DNA of 64,000 nucleotides, from contig CACMJS010000001.1 in the NCBI GenBank assembly GCA_902614085.1, positions 673,127 through 737,126 on the forward strand, written 5' to 3'. Positions 45,012-54,110 of this stretch are shown here, piece after piece (within the stretch, counting starts at the first letter, position 1; the number at the start of each line of letters is the position of its first letter). Source of the stretch: an uncultured Alphaproteobacteria bacterium. GTDB taxonomy: Bacteria; Pseudomonadota; Alphaproteobacteria; HIMB59; GCA-002718135. The position numbers and the translations under genes were made by a program. A model generated the notes under the pieces. It was not told the DNA's origin, made no database searches, and worked only from the letters and a program-made list of their open reading frames with translations.

Positions 45012-46088
45012 ATGGGAAAAAAAATCATTTCTATAAATGAAGGAAAATTATCAGATTTTAAACTTCATAGTATTTGGCTTCGTGAGAGATTAAATGGGAG
45101 TGAATTTGTAGACCAAAATAATCTACAACGATTGTATGAACCAAGCCTATTAGATGATGATTTATTAATAAATACTCATAGTGTTAATGAAAATATATTA
45201 AATGTTGAATTTAGTGATGGAGCAAAAGGATCTTTTAATATCGATGATCTTTATAATGAAATCAACAATATAGATGTCATACCTGAAAAAAAAATATGGG
45301 ATGTCAGTGAACATAATTTGGAAATTTTTGATAATAATAAAATCTTTGAAAATAAAAATGAACTTATCAAGATGCTTAAAGTATTTTATCAATATGGTTA
45401 CGTAATAATCGAAAATACAAAAGCAGAAGAAAATGAAGTTATAAATTTTGCTGAAAAATTAGGCCCGGTCCGAGCAACAAATTTTGGAAAATTATTTAAC
45501 GTTGTCTCAAAGCCAAATCCAAATGATCTTGCTTATACTGCATTAGAGTTAACATCGCATTCAGATAACCCATATAGAAAACCTGTCCCTGGAATTCAAT
45601 TACTTCATTGTATTGCTAATGAATCTTCAGGAGGCGATTCAAGTTTAGTTGATGGTTTTAGTGTTGCAAATTTTTTAAAACTTAATCAACCTGAATTTTA
45701 TGAAGTATTATCTAAAACTAATGTTACTTTTAAATTTACAGATATTGATACTATTTTAGTTGATGAAGCAAAATTAATTGAACTTGATCATAATAATAAT
45801 TTTAGACAAATACGATTTAGTGGAAGACTTGATTATGTTCCATTATTAGACGAAAATAATCTTGATCTTTTTTATAGAGCTAGAAAATATATGTTTAAAC
45901 TTTGTAATTCTGATGATTTCAAAATTAAATTTAGATTATCTAAAGGAATGATTGCAATGTTTGATAACTTGAGATTATTACATGGAAGAACTAAATTTGA
46001 TCCAAATACTGGCTTTAGACATCTACAAGGATGTTATGTTGACCATGATGTAACTGAAGGTAAGCTTAGAAGGTTATTAAAACCCTAA
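45012..46088 (+). CDS. Gamma-butyrobetaine hydroxylase-like 2-oxoglutarate dioxygenase
   Basis: Fe(II)/2-oxoglutarate-dependent oxygenase of 358 residues. The N-terminal ~90 residues resemble the DUF971-like domain of gamma-butyrobetaine and trimethyllysine hydroxylases (LHSIWLRERLNG), but the zinc-binding cysteines usual there are missing. The catalytic domain has the iron motif His-x-Asp in TSHSDNPYRKP near residue 185 and the distal His/Arg region LLHGRTKFDPNTGFRHLQGCY near residue 325. Hydroxylation of a quaternary or methylated amine is the family theme. Here it follows sugar oxidoreductases, so the substrate is open. Confidence 0.8.
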   Translation: MGKKIISINEGKLSDFKLHSIWLRERLNGSEFVDQNNLQRLYEPSLLDDDLLINTHSVNENILNVEFSDGAKGSFNIDDLYNEINNIDVIPEKKIWDVSEHNLEIFDNNKIFENKNELIKMLKVFYQYGYVIIENTKAEENEVINFAEKLGPVRATNFGKLFNVVSKPNPNDLAYTALELTSHSDNPYRKPVPGIQLLHCIANESSGGDSSLVDGFSVANFLKLNQPEFYEVLSKTNVTFKFTDIDTILVDEAKLIELDHNNNFRQIRFSGRLDYVPLLDENNLDLFYRARKYMFKLCNSDDFKIKFRLSKGMIAMFDNLRLLHGRTKFDPNTGFRHLQGCYVDHDVTEGKLRRLLKP

Positions 46089-47152
46089 TTGACTTCGAAG
46101 ATCTTTTCAGCAGGATAAAAATTTAATATTTTACTATACCAATTACTAAAATTATTTCTTTCAATTAATGAAACTGTAAAACCACCAAATCCTCCGCCAG
46201 TTAATCTAGCGCCTAGAGCACCACATTCAACAGATCTTTGAATAATTAAATCAACATCTAAAGTAGATGCTTCAAAATCTTTAGAATATGATTCGTGACT
46301 TTCATTCATTAATTTTCCAAAATCCTGAATATTATTTTCTATTAAATTTTTTTTCGCATTAATCACTCTATCATTTTCAAAAACTACATGCTTTGCTCTT
46401 TTTGCAATAGTATTATTGTCAAATTTATCTGTTTGAAAATTCTCTTTTTTAACACCACCCAAATATTCTACACCAAGTTTTTTTTCAGCTTCTTGGAGTT
46501 CAGCAAATCTTTCATTGTAAGAGCTATCTCTTAAATTTCGTTGTACTTCAGAGTCAATCAAACAAAATTTCCAATTTTCTGGAAAATTAATAAGTTCGTA
46601 TTCTAAATTCTTACAATTCATAAAAAATGCTTTGCCATGAATACCAATAGAAGAAACCATTTGATCCATTATTCCTCCAGAAACACCTATGTAGTTAAAT
46701 TCTACTTTTTTAGCTAATTTTGCAATTTCTGGATCTTTTATCTTTGTTTCAAAAAAACTATTAAGTGCCTTTAGTGTGGCTACACACAATGCTGAAGATG
46801 ATGAAATACCTCTTTCTAAAGGTATATCAGATGAAATATAAATATTTAAAAATTTTGATGAAATCTTATTTTCATCAAAAAAAATATACAAACAACCTTT
46901 TATATAATCAACCCACTCATTGTTGCTCGATTTTTTGAAATCATTGAATATTTTTTTTTCTTTAAAATGTTGAGAATAAACGGTGAATTCATTAGAATTA
47001 TTTTTAGATATCTCAATAGTATTTTTAAAAGACAAGAGCGTAGGCATGACATATCCACCTGTATAATCAGTATGTTCACCAATTAAATTTACTCTTGCAT
47101 GAGCACTTTCCTTTACTTCTGGATCTATATTAAATATATCATTAAAACTCAT
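46085..47152 (-). CDS. galK: Galactokinase
   Basis: GHMP-family kinase of 355 residues. The N-terminal sugar motif ARVNLIGEHTDYTGGYVMP near residue 20 is the galactokinase signature, followed by PLERGISSSSALCVATLKA near residue 113 (ATP loop) and TGGGFGGFTVSLIE near residue 317. It phosphorylates galactose or, in some family members, N-acetylgalactosamine. galT and galE are not present, and beside a GH20 hexosaminidase an amino-sugar role is possible. Convergent with the oxygenase (four-base overlap); its start is only 13 bases from the divergent GH20 start. Confidence 0.85.
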   Translation of the reverse strand: MSFNDIFNIDPEVKESAHARVNLIGEHTDYTGGYVMPTLLSFKNTIEISKNNSNEFTVYSQHFKEKKIFNDFKKSSNNEWVDYIKGCLYIFFDENKISSKFLNIYISSDIPLERGISSSSALCVATLKALNSFFETKIKDPEIAKLAKKVEFNYIGVSGGIMDQMVSSIGIHGKAFFMNCKNLEYELINFPENWKFCLIDSEVQRNLRDSSYNERFAELQEAEKKLGVEYLGGVKKENFQTDKFDNNTIAKRAKHVVFENDRVINAKKNLIENNIQDFGKLMNESHESYSKDFEASTLDVDLIIQRSVECGALGARLTGGGFGGFTVSLIERNNFSNWYSKILNFYPAEKIFEVN

Positions 47153-47165
47153 ATAATTATTAGTT

Positions 47166-49028
47166 ATGACTCATCAAATTAATATATCTTTTACAAAAGA
47201 AAATAAATTAAAAATTATTCTTGATGATAAATTAATAGATTCAAATTTTAAGCTATGTTTTTCATTAGTTTATTCAATAAAATCTATAACAGGAGCTCAA
47301 ATAACTAAGCAAATTGGAAGGTATTATGAGTTATCTTTAGAAAAAAATATAATTTTATTAGATTTACAAATACCAAGAATTGGTAATTTTAACCTTTCGT
47401 GTGGTCCGGAGGGTATTTTTATTATCGATACATTAAACAATTGTAAATTAGATATAAATGTTTCAGATTTGATATTTGAAACACCCATAGAAAAAAGAAT
47501 TTATGAAGATTTAAAAACAAAAAATTTTATACCTATTATTCCTGAGCCAGAAAAAATTCATTTACAAAATGAATTTATAAATATTGTAAATAAAACATTT
47601 AATCTAAATACGGAAACTGAAATTATTTCTAATTTGCAAAATATTATTTCCAAATTGGATATTAATTTTACTTCTGAAAAAGGATTTCCAATTTTCTTTA
47701 AAAAAGATTATCAGTTATTAAACGATCAATATTTTATTCAGATAACAAAAGATAATATTGAGATTAAATATAACACATATGGTGGAAAACTTTATGCACT
47801 TATATCTTTGGTTCATTTAATTGATTTCTATCAAACAAAGCTTCCAATTTGCATAATACACGACAATCCAAAATATCAATGGAGAGGAATGCATCTCGAT
47901 TGTGCAAGACAATTCTATACTATTGATGAAATTAAACGCTTATTTGATTACATGGTATTATTTAAGCTTAATAGATTTCACTGGCATTTAACAGATAATG
48001 AAGCTTGGAGAATTGAAATTAAAAAATATCCAGATTTGGCATTAAATGGAGGATACAGAGGATATAATTTTAAAATACCACCATTGTATGGAAGTGGTTA
48101 TGATAAATATGGTGGTTATTATTCACAGGAAGATATCAAAGATTTAATTATACATGCAAAAAAATTAAATATTGAAATTATGCCTGAAATTGATCTACCT
48201 GCACATTCTTGGGCATTACTAGAAATTATGCCAGAGCTTAGAGATCAATCTTCAAATATAGAAAGTGAAGATGTTGGTAATTATAAGAATAATACAATTA
48301 ATCCTGCTTTAGATAAAACAATAACTTTTTTAAAAGATATGTTGAATGAGGTAAGTGCTATTTTTTCATATGATGTAATTCATGTTGGCGTTGATGAAAG
48401 ACCAAGTAATGCGTGGGAAGGTTCTCCAGCAATTATCGAATTTATGAAAAAAAATAATATAAAATCACCAGAAGAATATCAAGATTACTATATGAATTTT
48501 TTAATAGATTTTCTAAAATCAAAAAATAAAAGAACAGCTGCATGGAATGAGGCGGCAGTGTCACCTCATATTGATCATGATGTGGGTGGAAGTGCTGGAA
48601 AAATTGATAAATCATGTCTGATTTTTTCATGGGAGCATTCAGATGTCGCAAAAGAAACTACAAATAAGGGATTTGAAACAATACTTTGTCCTGGTCAAAA
48701 AACATATTTTGATATGGCTTATAATAATTCGACTGAAGAAAGAGGTATTTGTTGGGCTGCAACTATAGAAGTAAAAGATATTTATGAATGGAACCCAATA
48801 AAAGATATTAATAAATCAGAATTGATAAAAGGCTTACAAGGTCAACTGTGGTCAGAGACAATTACTGATAAAACATTTTTTGATCAAATGATTAATCCAA
48901 GATTAGCAACTTTATCAGAAGTTGCATGGAAAGGAAAAATTTCGAGAAAATGGATAGAATTTCGTTCAGCTTTACTAAATTCTATGAATTTTTTAAAAAA
49001 ATTAGGCTGGCGATATCACAATTTTTAA
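47166..49028 (+). CDS. Beta-N-acetylhexosaminidase, GH20
   Basis: 620-residue glycoside hydrolase. An N-terminal immunoglobulin-like/unknown domain (~130 residues) is followed by a GH20b-like domain and the GH20 barrel from about residue 235 (YQWRGMHLDCARQFYTIDEI). NRFHWHLTDNEAWRIEIK near residue 270, EIDLPAHSWA near residue 340 and the catalytic Asp-Glu in HVGVDERPSNAW near residue 408 are present. No signal peptide is visible, so it probably cleaves imported chito- or glyco-oligosaccharides in the cytoplasm. It heads the amino-sugar operon. Confidence 0.88.
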   Translation: MTHQINISFTKENKLKIILDDKLIDSNFKLCFSLVYSIKSITGAQITKQIGRYYELSLEKNIILLDLQIPRIGNFNLSCGPEGIFIIDTLNNCKLDINVSDLIFETPIEKRIYEDLKTKNFIPIIPEPEKIHLQNEFINIVNKTFNLNTETEIISNLQNIISKLDINFTSEKGFPIFFKKDYQLLNDQYFIQITKDNIEIKYNTYGGKLYALISLVHLIDFYQTKLPICIIHDNPKYQWRGMHLDCARQFYTIDEIKRLFDYMVLFKLNRFHWHLTDNEAWRIEIKKYPDLALNGGYRGYNFKIPPLYGSGYDKYGGYYSQEDIKDLIIHAKKLNIEIMPEIDLPAHSWALLEIMPELRDQSSNIESEDVGNYKNNTINPALDKTITFLKDMLNEVSAIFSYDVIHVGVDERPSNAWEGSPAIIEFMKKNNIKSPEEYQDYYMNFLIDFLKSKNKRTAAWNEAAVSPHIDHDVGGSAGKIDKSCLIFSWEHSDVAKETTNKGFETILCPGQKTYFDMAYNNSTEERGICWAATIEVKDIYEWNPIKDINKSELIKGLQGQLWSETITDKTFFDQMINPRLATLSEVAWKGKISRKWIEFRSALLNSMNFLKKLGWRYHNF

Positions 49029-49046
49029 TGTTAAAGTAAAATAAAT

Positions 49047-50192
49047 ATGAAAATAGGTGCAGTAGGTTTTGGGAGTAGAACAGCAGGTGTTTATAATGAA
49101 TTTTCAAAAGTTAATCCAAATTTTGAAATGGTTGCTTATGTAGATCCTCAACCAATAGGTAAAGATTTTGCTGAGAAAAATAATTTTTTTCCAAATAAAT
49201 CATATTCAAGTTTAAGCGAAATGTTGGATCAAGAGAAATTAGATATGTTAATGATTGGGTCTCCTAATCATCTACATTTAGATCATATTAAGCTTGGATT
49301 AAGAGCAGGATTACAAATATTTGCTGAGAAACCTATAGTAATAAGCGAACAGGAAACTTTTGAGTTAGCAAAATTAATAAAAGAATATGGCAAAGAAAGA
49401 ATTATAGTTGGCTTAGTTCTTAGATATTCACAACAAGCAAGATCTGTAAGAAAATTACTAGATCAAAATGCTATTGGAAATATAATATCGATTGAAGCTT
49501 CAGAACATATAGTACCTTCGCACGGTGCTTTTTTTATGAGAAATTGGAGAAGAAAACAAAAATATTCAGGAGGCTTTATGCTGGAAAAATGTTGCCATGA
49601 TATTGACTTCTATTCAATGATTACAAAAAGTAGACCTATTAAAGTTGCTAGTTTTGGTTCAAGAAGATCTTTTATTCCTGAAAATCTTCCAACAGGTTCT
49701 CAAGAACAATATACAAAGGATAGACTAAAAGGTTGGGAGTCAAAATCAAATGTTTTTGATAGTGATGCTGATATCGTAGATCATCAAGTAGCAATAATAG
49801 AATATCAAAATAAAGCAGTACTATCTTTTCACACTAATATGAAAGTTCCAGACGAATTTAGAAGATTTGCAGTCATAGGATCTGCAGGAATGATTGAGGG
49901 AGATTTTGTTAAAGGATTTATGAAAGCTCATGATGAAAATAATAATGTACTTATTGATGAAGATTATGGAGCAGCTTTTGGAAAAGAAATTAAAGGTCAT
50001 TATGGCGCAGATAGCATGATGGCTCAAGACATTAACAATTATTTATTAAAAAATAATAAAGAATTACCAGTTGGTGTAATAGAATGTATGGAGGCAGGAA
50101 TTGTGGCTATGAAAATTGATGAAGCTAGAAATACTGGTAAAGTAATTGACTTAACAAGCACTTGGGATAAATTCGACTCTCTATTAAATTAG
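49047..50192 (+). CDS. Gfo/Idh/MocA-family oxidoreductase (third)
   Basis: 381-residue oxidoreductase: KIGAVGFGSRTAGVYNEFS cofactor fold at the start, IFAEKPIVISEQE near residue 93 with the catalytic Lys, GFMLEKCCHDIDFYSMIT near residue 175. Nineteen bases follow the GH20 stop and six precede the permease. It may oxidise a sugar released by the hexosaminidase, including NAD-dependent GH109-like chemistry, but this is inference. Confidence 0.82.
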   Translation: MKIGAVGFGSRTAGVYNEFSKVNPNFEMVAYVDPQPIGKDFAEKNNFFPNKSYSSLSEMLDQEKLDMLMIGSPNHLHLDHIKLGLRAGLQIFAEKPIVISEQETFELAKLIKEYGKERIIVGLVLRYSQQARSVRKLLDQNAIGNIISIEASEHIVPSHGAFFMRNWRRKQKYSGGFMLEKCCHDIDFYSMITKSRPIKVASFGSRRSFIPENLPTGSQEQYTKDRLKGWESKSNVFDSDADIVDHQVAIIEYQNKAVLSFHTNMKVPDEFRRFAVIGSAGMIEGDFVKGFMKAHDENNNVLIDEDYGAAFGKEIKGHYGADSMMAQDINNYLLKNNKELPVGVIECMEAGIVAMKIDEARNTGKVIDLTSTWDKFDSLLN

Positions 50193-50197
50193 CAATT

Positions 50198-51097
50198 ATG
50201 AATCAAAAATTAAAATCATATACCGCCCAAACATATATAGCATATGCACTAATTGCTCCTGCCGCTCTTTATATAATTCTTATTGTTGCTTGGCCATTAT
50301 TGGAAACAATTAGATTATCTTTTACAAATTCTAGCTTAGCAGGAGAAGATTATGTTGGTTTAGAAAATTATCAAAAAATGTTTTCTAGTAAAAAATTTAA
50401 TGGAATAGTGACCAGAACATTTGTTTGGATGTTTTTTTCAGTCTCTTTAAAACTTATTATTGGTTTAATTGGAGCTGTTTTACTTAATGCTAATTTAAAA
50501 GGAAGATCAATTTTTAGGGTACTTGTAATGCCTCCATGGGTAGTCCCAATAGCAATTGGGATGCTTGGCTGGTTATGGTTATATAACGGGTATTTTGGAA
50601 TTATCGCAGGTGTAGGTATGCGAACTGGAATTTTGGACGGTCCTTTTGGATTTCTTGCTTACAAACAAAGTGCCTTTATTTCTACAATCATTGCAGATGT
50701 TTGGGTTGGAACACCAATGGTAACCGTTTTCTTTTTAGCTGCAATGCAGGGTGTGCCAAGAGATTTATATGAAGCTGCTTATTGTGATGGCGCTTCAAGA
50801 TGGGATAGATTTTTTAAAATTACATTACCTCAAATCACTCCTGTCATTATTACAATGTCATTATTATCTGCTATTTGGACATTCAACTCATTCGAAATAA
50901 TTTGGATATTGACAGAAGGTGGGCCAAGAGGTTCTACAACTACTTTAATTATCGACACCTATAAACAAGCATTAGGAAATTATAAATTTGGAAGAGGTGC
51001 TGCTAGAGCTGTAGTTGTAATGATTTTATTAATGTTATTTGCAGGATTTTACTTAGCTTTACTTGCTAGAATTAATAAGAAAATTTCTCATGAATAA
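50198..51097 (+). CDS. Sugar ABC transporter permease, MalF/UgpA type
   Basis: 299-residue permease with six hydrophobic helices. AYALIAPAALYIILIVAWPL forms helix 1, and the EAA loop YEAAYCDGASRWDRFFKITLP near residue 190 contacts the ATPase. It belongs with the two following MalG-type permeases and the binding protein. The ATPase gene is missing from this cluster. Confidence 0.9.
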   Translation: MNQKLKSYTAQTYIAYALIAPAALYIILIVAWPLLETIRLSFTNSSLAGEDYVGLENYQKMFSSKKFNGIVTRTFVWMFFSVSLKLIIGLIGAVLLNANLKGRSIFRVLVMPPWVVPIAIGMLGWLWLYNGYFGIIAGVGMRTGILDGPFGFLAYKQSAFISTIIADVWVGTPMVTVFFLAAMQGVPRDLYEAAYCDGASRWDRFFKITLPQITPVIITMSLLSAIWTFNSFEIIWILTEGGPRGSTTTLIIDTYKQALGNYKFGRGAARAVVVMILLMLFAGFYLALLARINKKISHE

Positions 51098-51929
51098 ATA
51101 TAATCCTTTTGAAAAAATATTGATCTATTTTGGCATTTTTGTCTTCATGACTTTTATTCTTTTGCCTTTTATCGAAATGTTTTATGCATCGCTTCGACCT
51201 TTAGATCATTTATTTAGATCTCCTTATCAATTTTATTCTGATGATTTATCTTTTTGGGCTTATCGAGAAATGTGGAATACTGTACCTATGCTTGGAAGAT
51301 ATATCTTTAATAGTTTTTTTCTGGCTTCTTGCGTTGCTATACTAACTCTTATCTTTGTTATTCCTGCAGCTTACGCTTACGCGCGTTTTAAATTTCCAGC
51401 GAAGAATACGAGCTTATACATACTCTTAGCAATTAATATGTTTTCAGGAGCAGTAATTTTAATACCTCTATATAAACTCTTAAGGACTTTAGGTTTATTA
51501 AATAGTTATCAATCTATGATTATTCCTGGTGTTGCTTTTTTAATACCAACTGCAATTTGGTTACTTAAGTCTTACTTTGAAAAAATACCAATAGATTTAG
51601 AAGAGGCAGCTTTTGTTGATGGGGCTTCAAGAGTACAAATACTCAGACACATTATAGCTCCTTTAAGTACACCTGGATTAGTTGTAGTTGGTATTTATGC
51701 ATTCATTGGTGCATATGCTCAACAATTTTTATTCGCGATTACATTTAACCAAAAGAAAGAATACATGCCAATTCCAACAGGGTTATATGAATTTATAGGA
51801 TATCAAAGTGTTAAATGGAATGAAATGATGGCAGCTGCCTTAGTAGGAATGCTACCTGTGTTATTATTATTTATATTTTTACAAAAGTATATTGTAGAGG
51901 GACTTACTGCGGGTGCAGTAAAAAACTAA
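51090..51929 (+). CDS. Sugar ABC transporter permease, MalG type, copy 1
   Basis: 279 residues from ATG 51090, which overlaps the MalF-type stop by eight bases; an in-frame TTG at 51063 is less likely. Six helices and the EAA loop LEEAAFVDGASRVQILRHI near residue 170. By my count it differs from copy 2 at about 35 of 279 positions, so about 87% identical, with a 115-base stretch that is identical in DNA (51172-51286). MalG-type subunits normally occur once per transporter. Confidence 0.88.
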   Translation: MNKYNPFEKILIYFGIFVFMTFILLPFIEMFYASLRPLDHLFRSPYQFYSDDLSFWAYREMWNTVPMLGRYIFNSFFLASCVAILTLIFVIPAAYAYARFKFPAKNTSLYILLAINMFSGAVILIPLYKLLRTLGLLNSYQSMIIPGVAFLIPTAIWLLKSYFEKIPIDLEEAAFVDGASRVQILRHIIAPLSTPGLVVVGIYAFIGAYAQQFLFAITFNQKKEYMPIPTGLYEFIGYQSVKWNEMMAAALVGMLPVLLLFIFLQKYIVEGLTAGAVKN

Positions 51930-52127
51930 ATTGGATAAATATAATATATACGAAAAGATATTATTATATTCAGGAATATTAGTCTTTATGATTTTTATTC
52001 TTTTGCCTTTTGTCGAAATGTTTTATGCATCGCTTCGACCTTTAGATCATTTATTTAGATCTCCTTATCAATTTTATTCTGATGATTTATCTTTTTGGGC
52101 TTATCGAGAAATGTGGAATACTGTACC
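51172..52127. repeat. Direct repeat inside the tandem MalG-type genes (identical 115-base arms)
   Basis: Bases 51172-51286 and 52013-52127 are identical over 115 bases, offset 841. Flanking parts of the two genes are clearly diverged at silent sites, so identity is patchy. A second near-identical patch covers the region encoding EKIPIDLEEAAFVDGASR. This pattern fits gene conversion or a duplication with local selection. Confidence 0.9.
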
Positions 52128-52770
52128 AATGCTTCCACGATATATTTTTAATAGTTTCTTTCTTGCCTCAGTAACTTCTATTATTACTTTGCTTTTTGTA
52201 ATTCCTGCAGCTTACTCTTACGCACGTTTTAAATTTCCTTTTAAAAATTCTTCACTCTATATTTTATTAGCAATTAATATGTTTTCAGGCGCAGTTTTAT
52301 TAATTCCTCTTTATAAAGTATTAAGAACATTTGGTTTGCTAAATACATATCAAGCTATGATAGTGCCCGGTGTTGCTTTTTTAATACCGACTGCAATTTG
52401 GTTATTAAAGTCATATTTTGAAAAAATACCAATAGATTTAGAAGAGGCAGCTTTTGTAGATGGAGCTTCAAGAGTACAAATACTCAGACACATCATCGCA
52501 CCTCTTAGTACACCTGGTCTGGTAGTTGTTGGGATATACGCTTTTATAGGATCTTATGCCCAACAATTCTTATTTGCGATCACATTTAACCAGAAAAAAG
52601 AATATATGCCAATCCCCTCGGGTCTCTATGAATTTATAGGATACACAACAGTCAAATGGAATGAAATGATGGCAGCTTCTCTTGTTGGGATAGCCCCTGT
52701 CTTAATTATTTTTCTTTTTTTACAGAAATATATCGTTGCTGGATTGACTTCTGGGGCAGTAAAAAACTAG
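51931..52770 (+). CDS. Sugar ABC transporter permease, MalG type, copy 2
   Basis: 279 residues from TTG 51931, two bases after the copy 1 stop. The chain is intact throughout with no frameshift, and the EAA loop is the same as in copy 1. Differences gather in helices 1, 3 and the C-terminal part, including LGR to LPR near residue 69 and SCVAI to SVTSI near residue 81. Retention of both frames suggests both are made, perhaps allowing two alternative transporters around one binding protein. Confidence 0.87.
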   Translation: MDKYNIYEKILLYSGILVFMIFILLPFVEMFYASLRPLDHLFRSPYQFYSDDLSFWAYREMWNTVPMLPRYIFNSFFLASVTSIITLLFVIPAAYSYARFKFPFKNSSLYILLAINMFSGAVLLIPLYKVLRTFGLLNTYQAMIVPGVAFLIPTAIWLLKSYFEKIPIDLEEAAFVDGASRVQILRHIIAPLSTPGLVVVGIYAFIGSYAQQFLFAITFNQKKEYMPIPSGLYEFIGYTTVKWNEMMAASLVGIAPVLIIFLFLQKYIVAGLTSGAVKN

Positions 52771-52845
52771 AGAAATATCCAAAAACTAACTTGCTTCATA
52801 GAGCCTCTTAATGTTATCTCTTTTCTATATTTAAATGGAGGAAAT

Positions 52846-54057
52846 ATGACTTTCAAAAAACTATCTTCATTTCTTACAATAGCTATACTTTCACTAGTTG
52901 GTTTTAAAACTTATGCTGCAGAAGTACACGGAGTATTCTGTGGTGGTGAGCTTCGACCTAACTATGTTGAAATAGCTGATAAGTACATGGAAGACAATCC
53001 TGGAGTTACTGTAACTCTAGAGGCTGTTCCTTGGGGAACATGTCAGGATAAAGTAATCAATCTTGCAATTGCAGGTGATCCCGTTGCATTTTCATATGTT
53101 GGATCAAGAACTCTAAAAGGTCTTGCAGAAAACGGACATATTTTAGAAACAAATATTCCTGCTTCACAAAAAGCAATGTATCAACCAGGTATCTTAAACA
53201 CAGTTACACACATGGGTAAAACTTGGGGTTTCCCTCATGCGTTTTCAACTAAAGCACTTTTCATGAATTGTGGTCTTTTAGAAAAAGCAGGTGTTGCATG
53301 TGAAGGTCCTCAAAGTTGGGATGAATTATATTCAATGGCTGAAGCTGTAACAAAAAATGTTGATGGAGCGGCAGGGATTGGACTAGCTGGTAAAGATTTT
53401 GATAATACTATGCACCAATTCTTAAACTACCTATACAGTAATGGGGGACAAGTTATTGATCCAATGACAAATGAAATAACTTTAAATTCTTCTAATACTG
53501 TTGAAACATTAGAATTTTATGGAAAGTTAGCAAACGTTGCTCAGGAAGGTCCTTTAGCTTGGGAGAGATCTCAGTTAACAGAACTATTTAATGACGAAAA
53601 AATTGCTATGTATATTAATGGACCTTGGGGTAGAGGTCAGCATAAGGAAGGTCTAGATGTTAAAACAGTTAGAATTCCAGCTGGACCACAAGGAAGCCAA
53701 GGTACGCTTTTAATCACTGATAGTGTTGCAGTTTTCTCAAACACAGGTGTTGAAAAAGAAGCAATGGAATTAGCTAGCATAATCACATCAGGTGATTCTC
53801 AATACAGTCTTGATACTGATTGGGGTCTAACACCAATTATGCAATATCCTCAAATTGGAAATGAAGCTCCATACAATGAAGATTATTGGATGATGTTTAT
53901 TGATTCTATTGGCGATGGTGGACCAGAGCCACTATTTGTAGACTACAAAGCTTTTCAAACTGTTATGAATTCTATGATCCAAGGTGCAATTCTTGGTGAA
54001 GGAGATGCTGCGGATTTAGTAGCTGAAGCAGCTGAAGAGTTAGAAGAATACAAATAA
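52846..54057 (+). CDS. Sugar ABC transporter periplasmic binding protein
   Basis: 403-residue extracellular solute-binding protein family 1 (MalE/UgpB-like). A signal peptide (LSSFLTIAILSLVGFKTYA, cleavage after about residue 24) precedes EVHGVFCGGELRPNYVEIAD. TWGFPHAFSTKALFMNCGLL near residue 125 and NGPWGRGQH near residue 262 are family-typical. ATGGAGGAAAT gives a strong ribosome binding site. A terminator hairpin follows. In this setting a chito-oligosaccharide, GlcNAc or other amino-sugar ligand is likely. Confidence 0.9.
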   Translation: MTFKKLSSFLTIAILSLVGFKTYAAEVHGVFCGGELRPNYVEIADKYMEDNPGVTVTLEAVPWGTCQDKVINLAIAGDPVAFSYVGSRTLKGLAENGHILETNIPASQKAMYQPGILNTVTHMGKTWGFPHAFSTKALFMNCGLLEKAGVACEGPQSWDELYSMAEAVTKNVDGAAGIGLAGKDFDNTMHQFLNYLYSNGGQVIDPMTNEITLNSSNTVETLEFYGKLANVAQEGPLAWERSQLTELFNDEKIAMYINGPWGRGQHKEGLDVKTVRIPAGPQGSQGTLLITDSVAVFSNTGVEKEAMELASIITSGDSQYSLDTDWGLTPIMQYPQIGNEAPYNEDYWMMFIDSIGDGGPEPLFVDYKAFQTVMNSMIQGAILGEGDAADLVAEAAEELEEYK

Positions 54058-54068
54058 TTACATTATTT

Positions 54069-54099
54069 TGCTAGGGCAATATTTGCCCTAGCATCTTTT
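54069..54099 (+). terminator. Terminator/attenuator after the sugar-binding protein gene
   Basis: Perfect 11-base-pair stem, TGCTAGGGCAA (54069-54079) with TTGCCCTAGCA (54083-54093), three-base loop TAT, followed by TCTTTT. Downstream SIS and nag genes begin 18 bases later, so read-through is needed or they have their own promoter inside this segment. Confidence 0.85.
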
Positions 54100-54110
54100 A
54101 TAAAATTCAA

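Noticed and set aside
51172-52127. Assembly artefact explaining the duplicated permease
   Set aside because: The two copies differ at many silent and replacement sites outside the identical patch, so a simple assembly repeat is unlikely, although read coverage was not checked.
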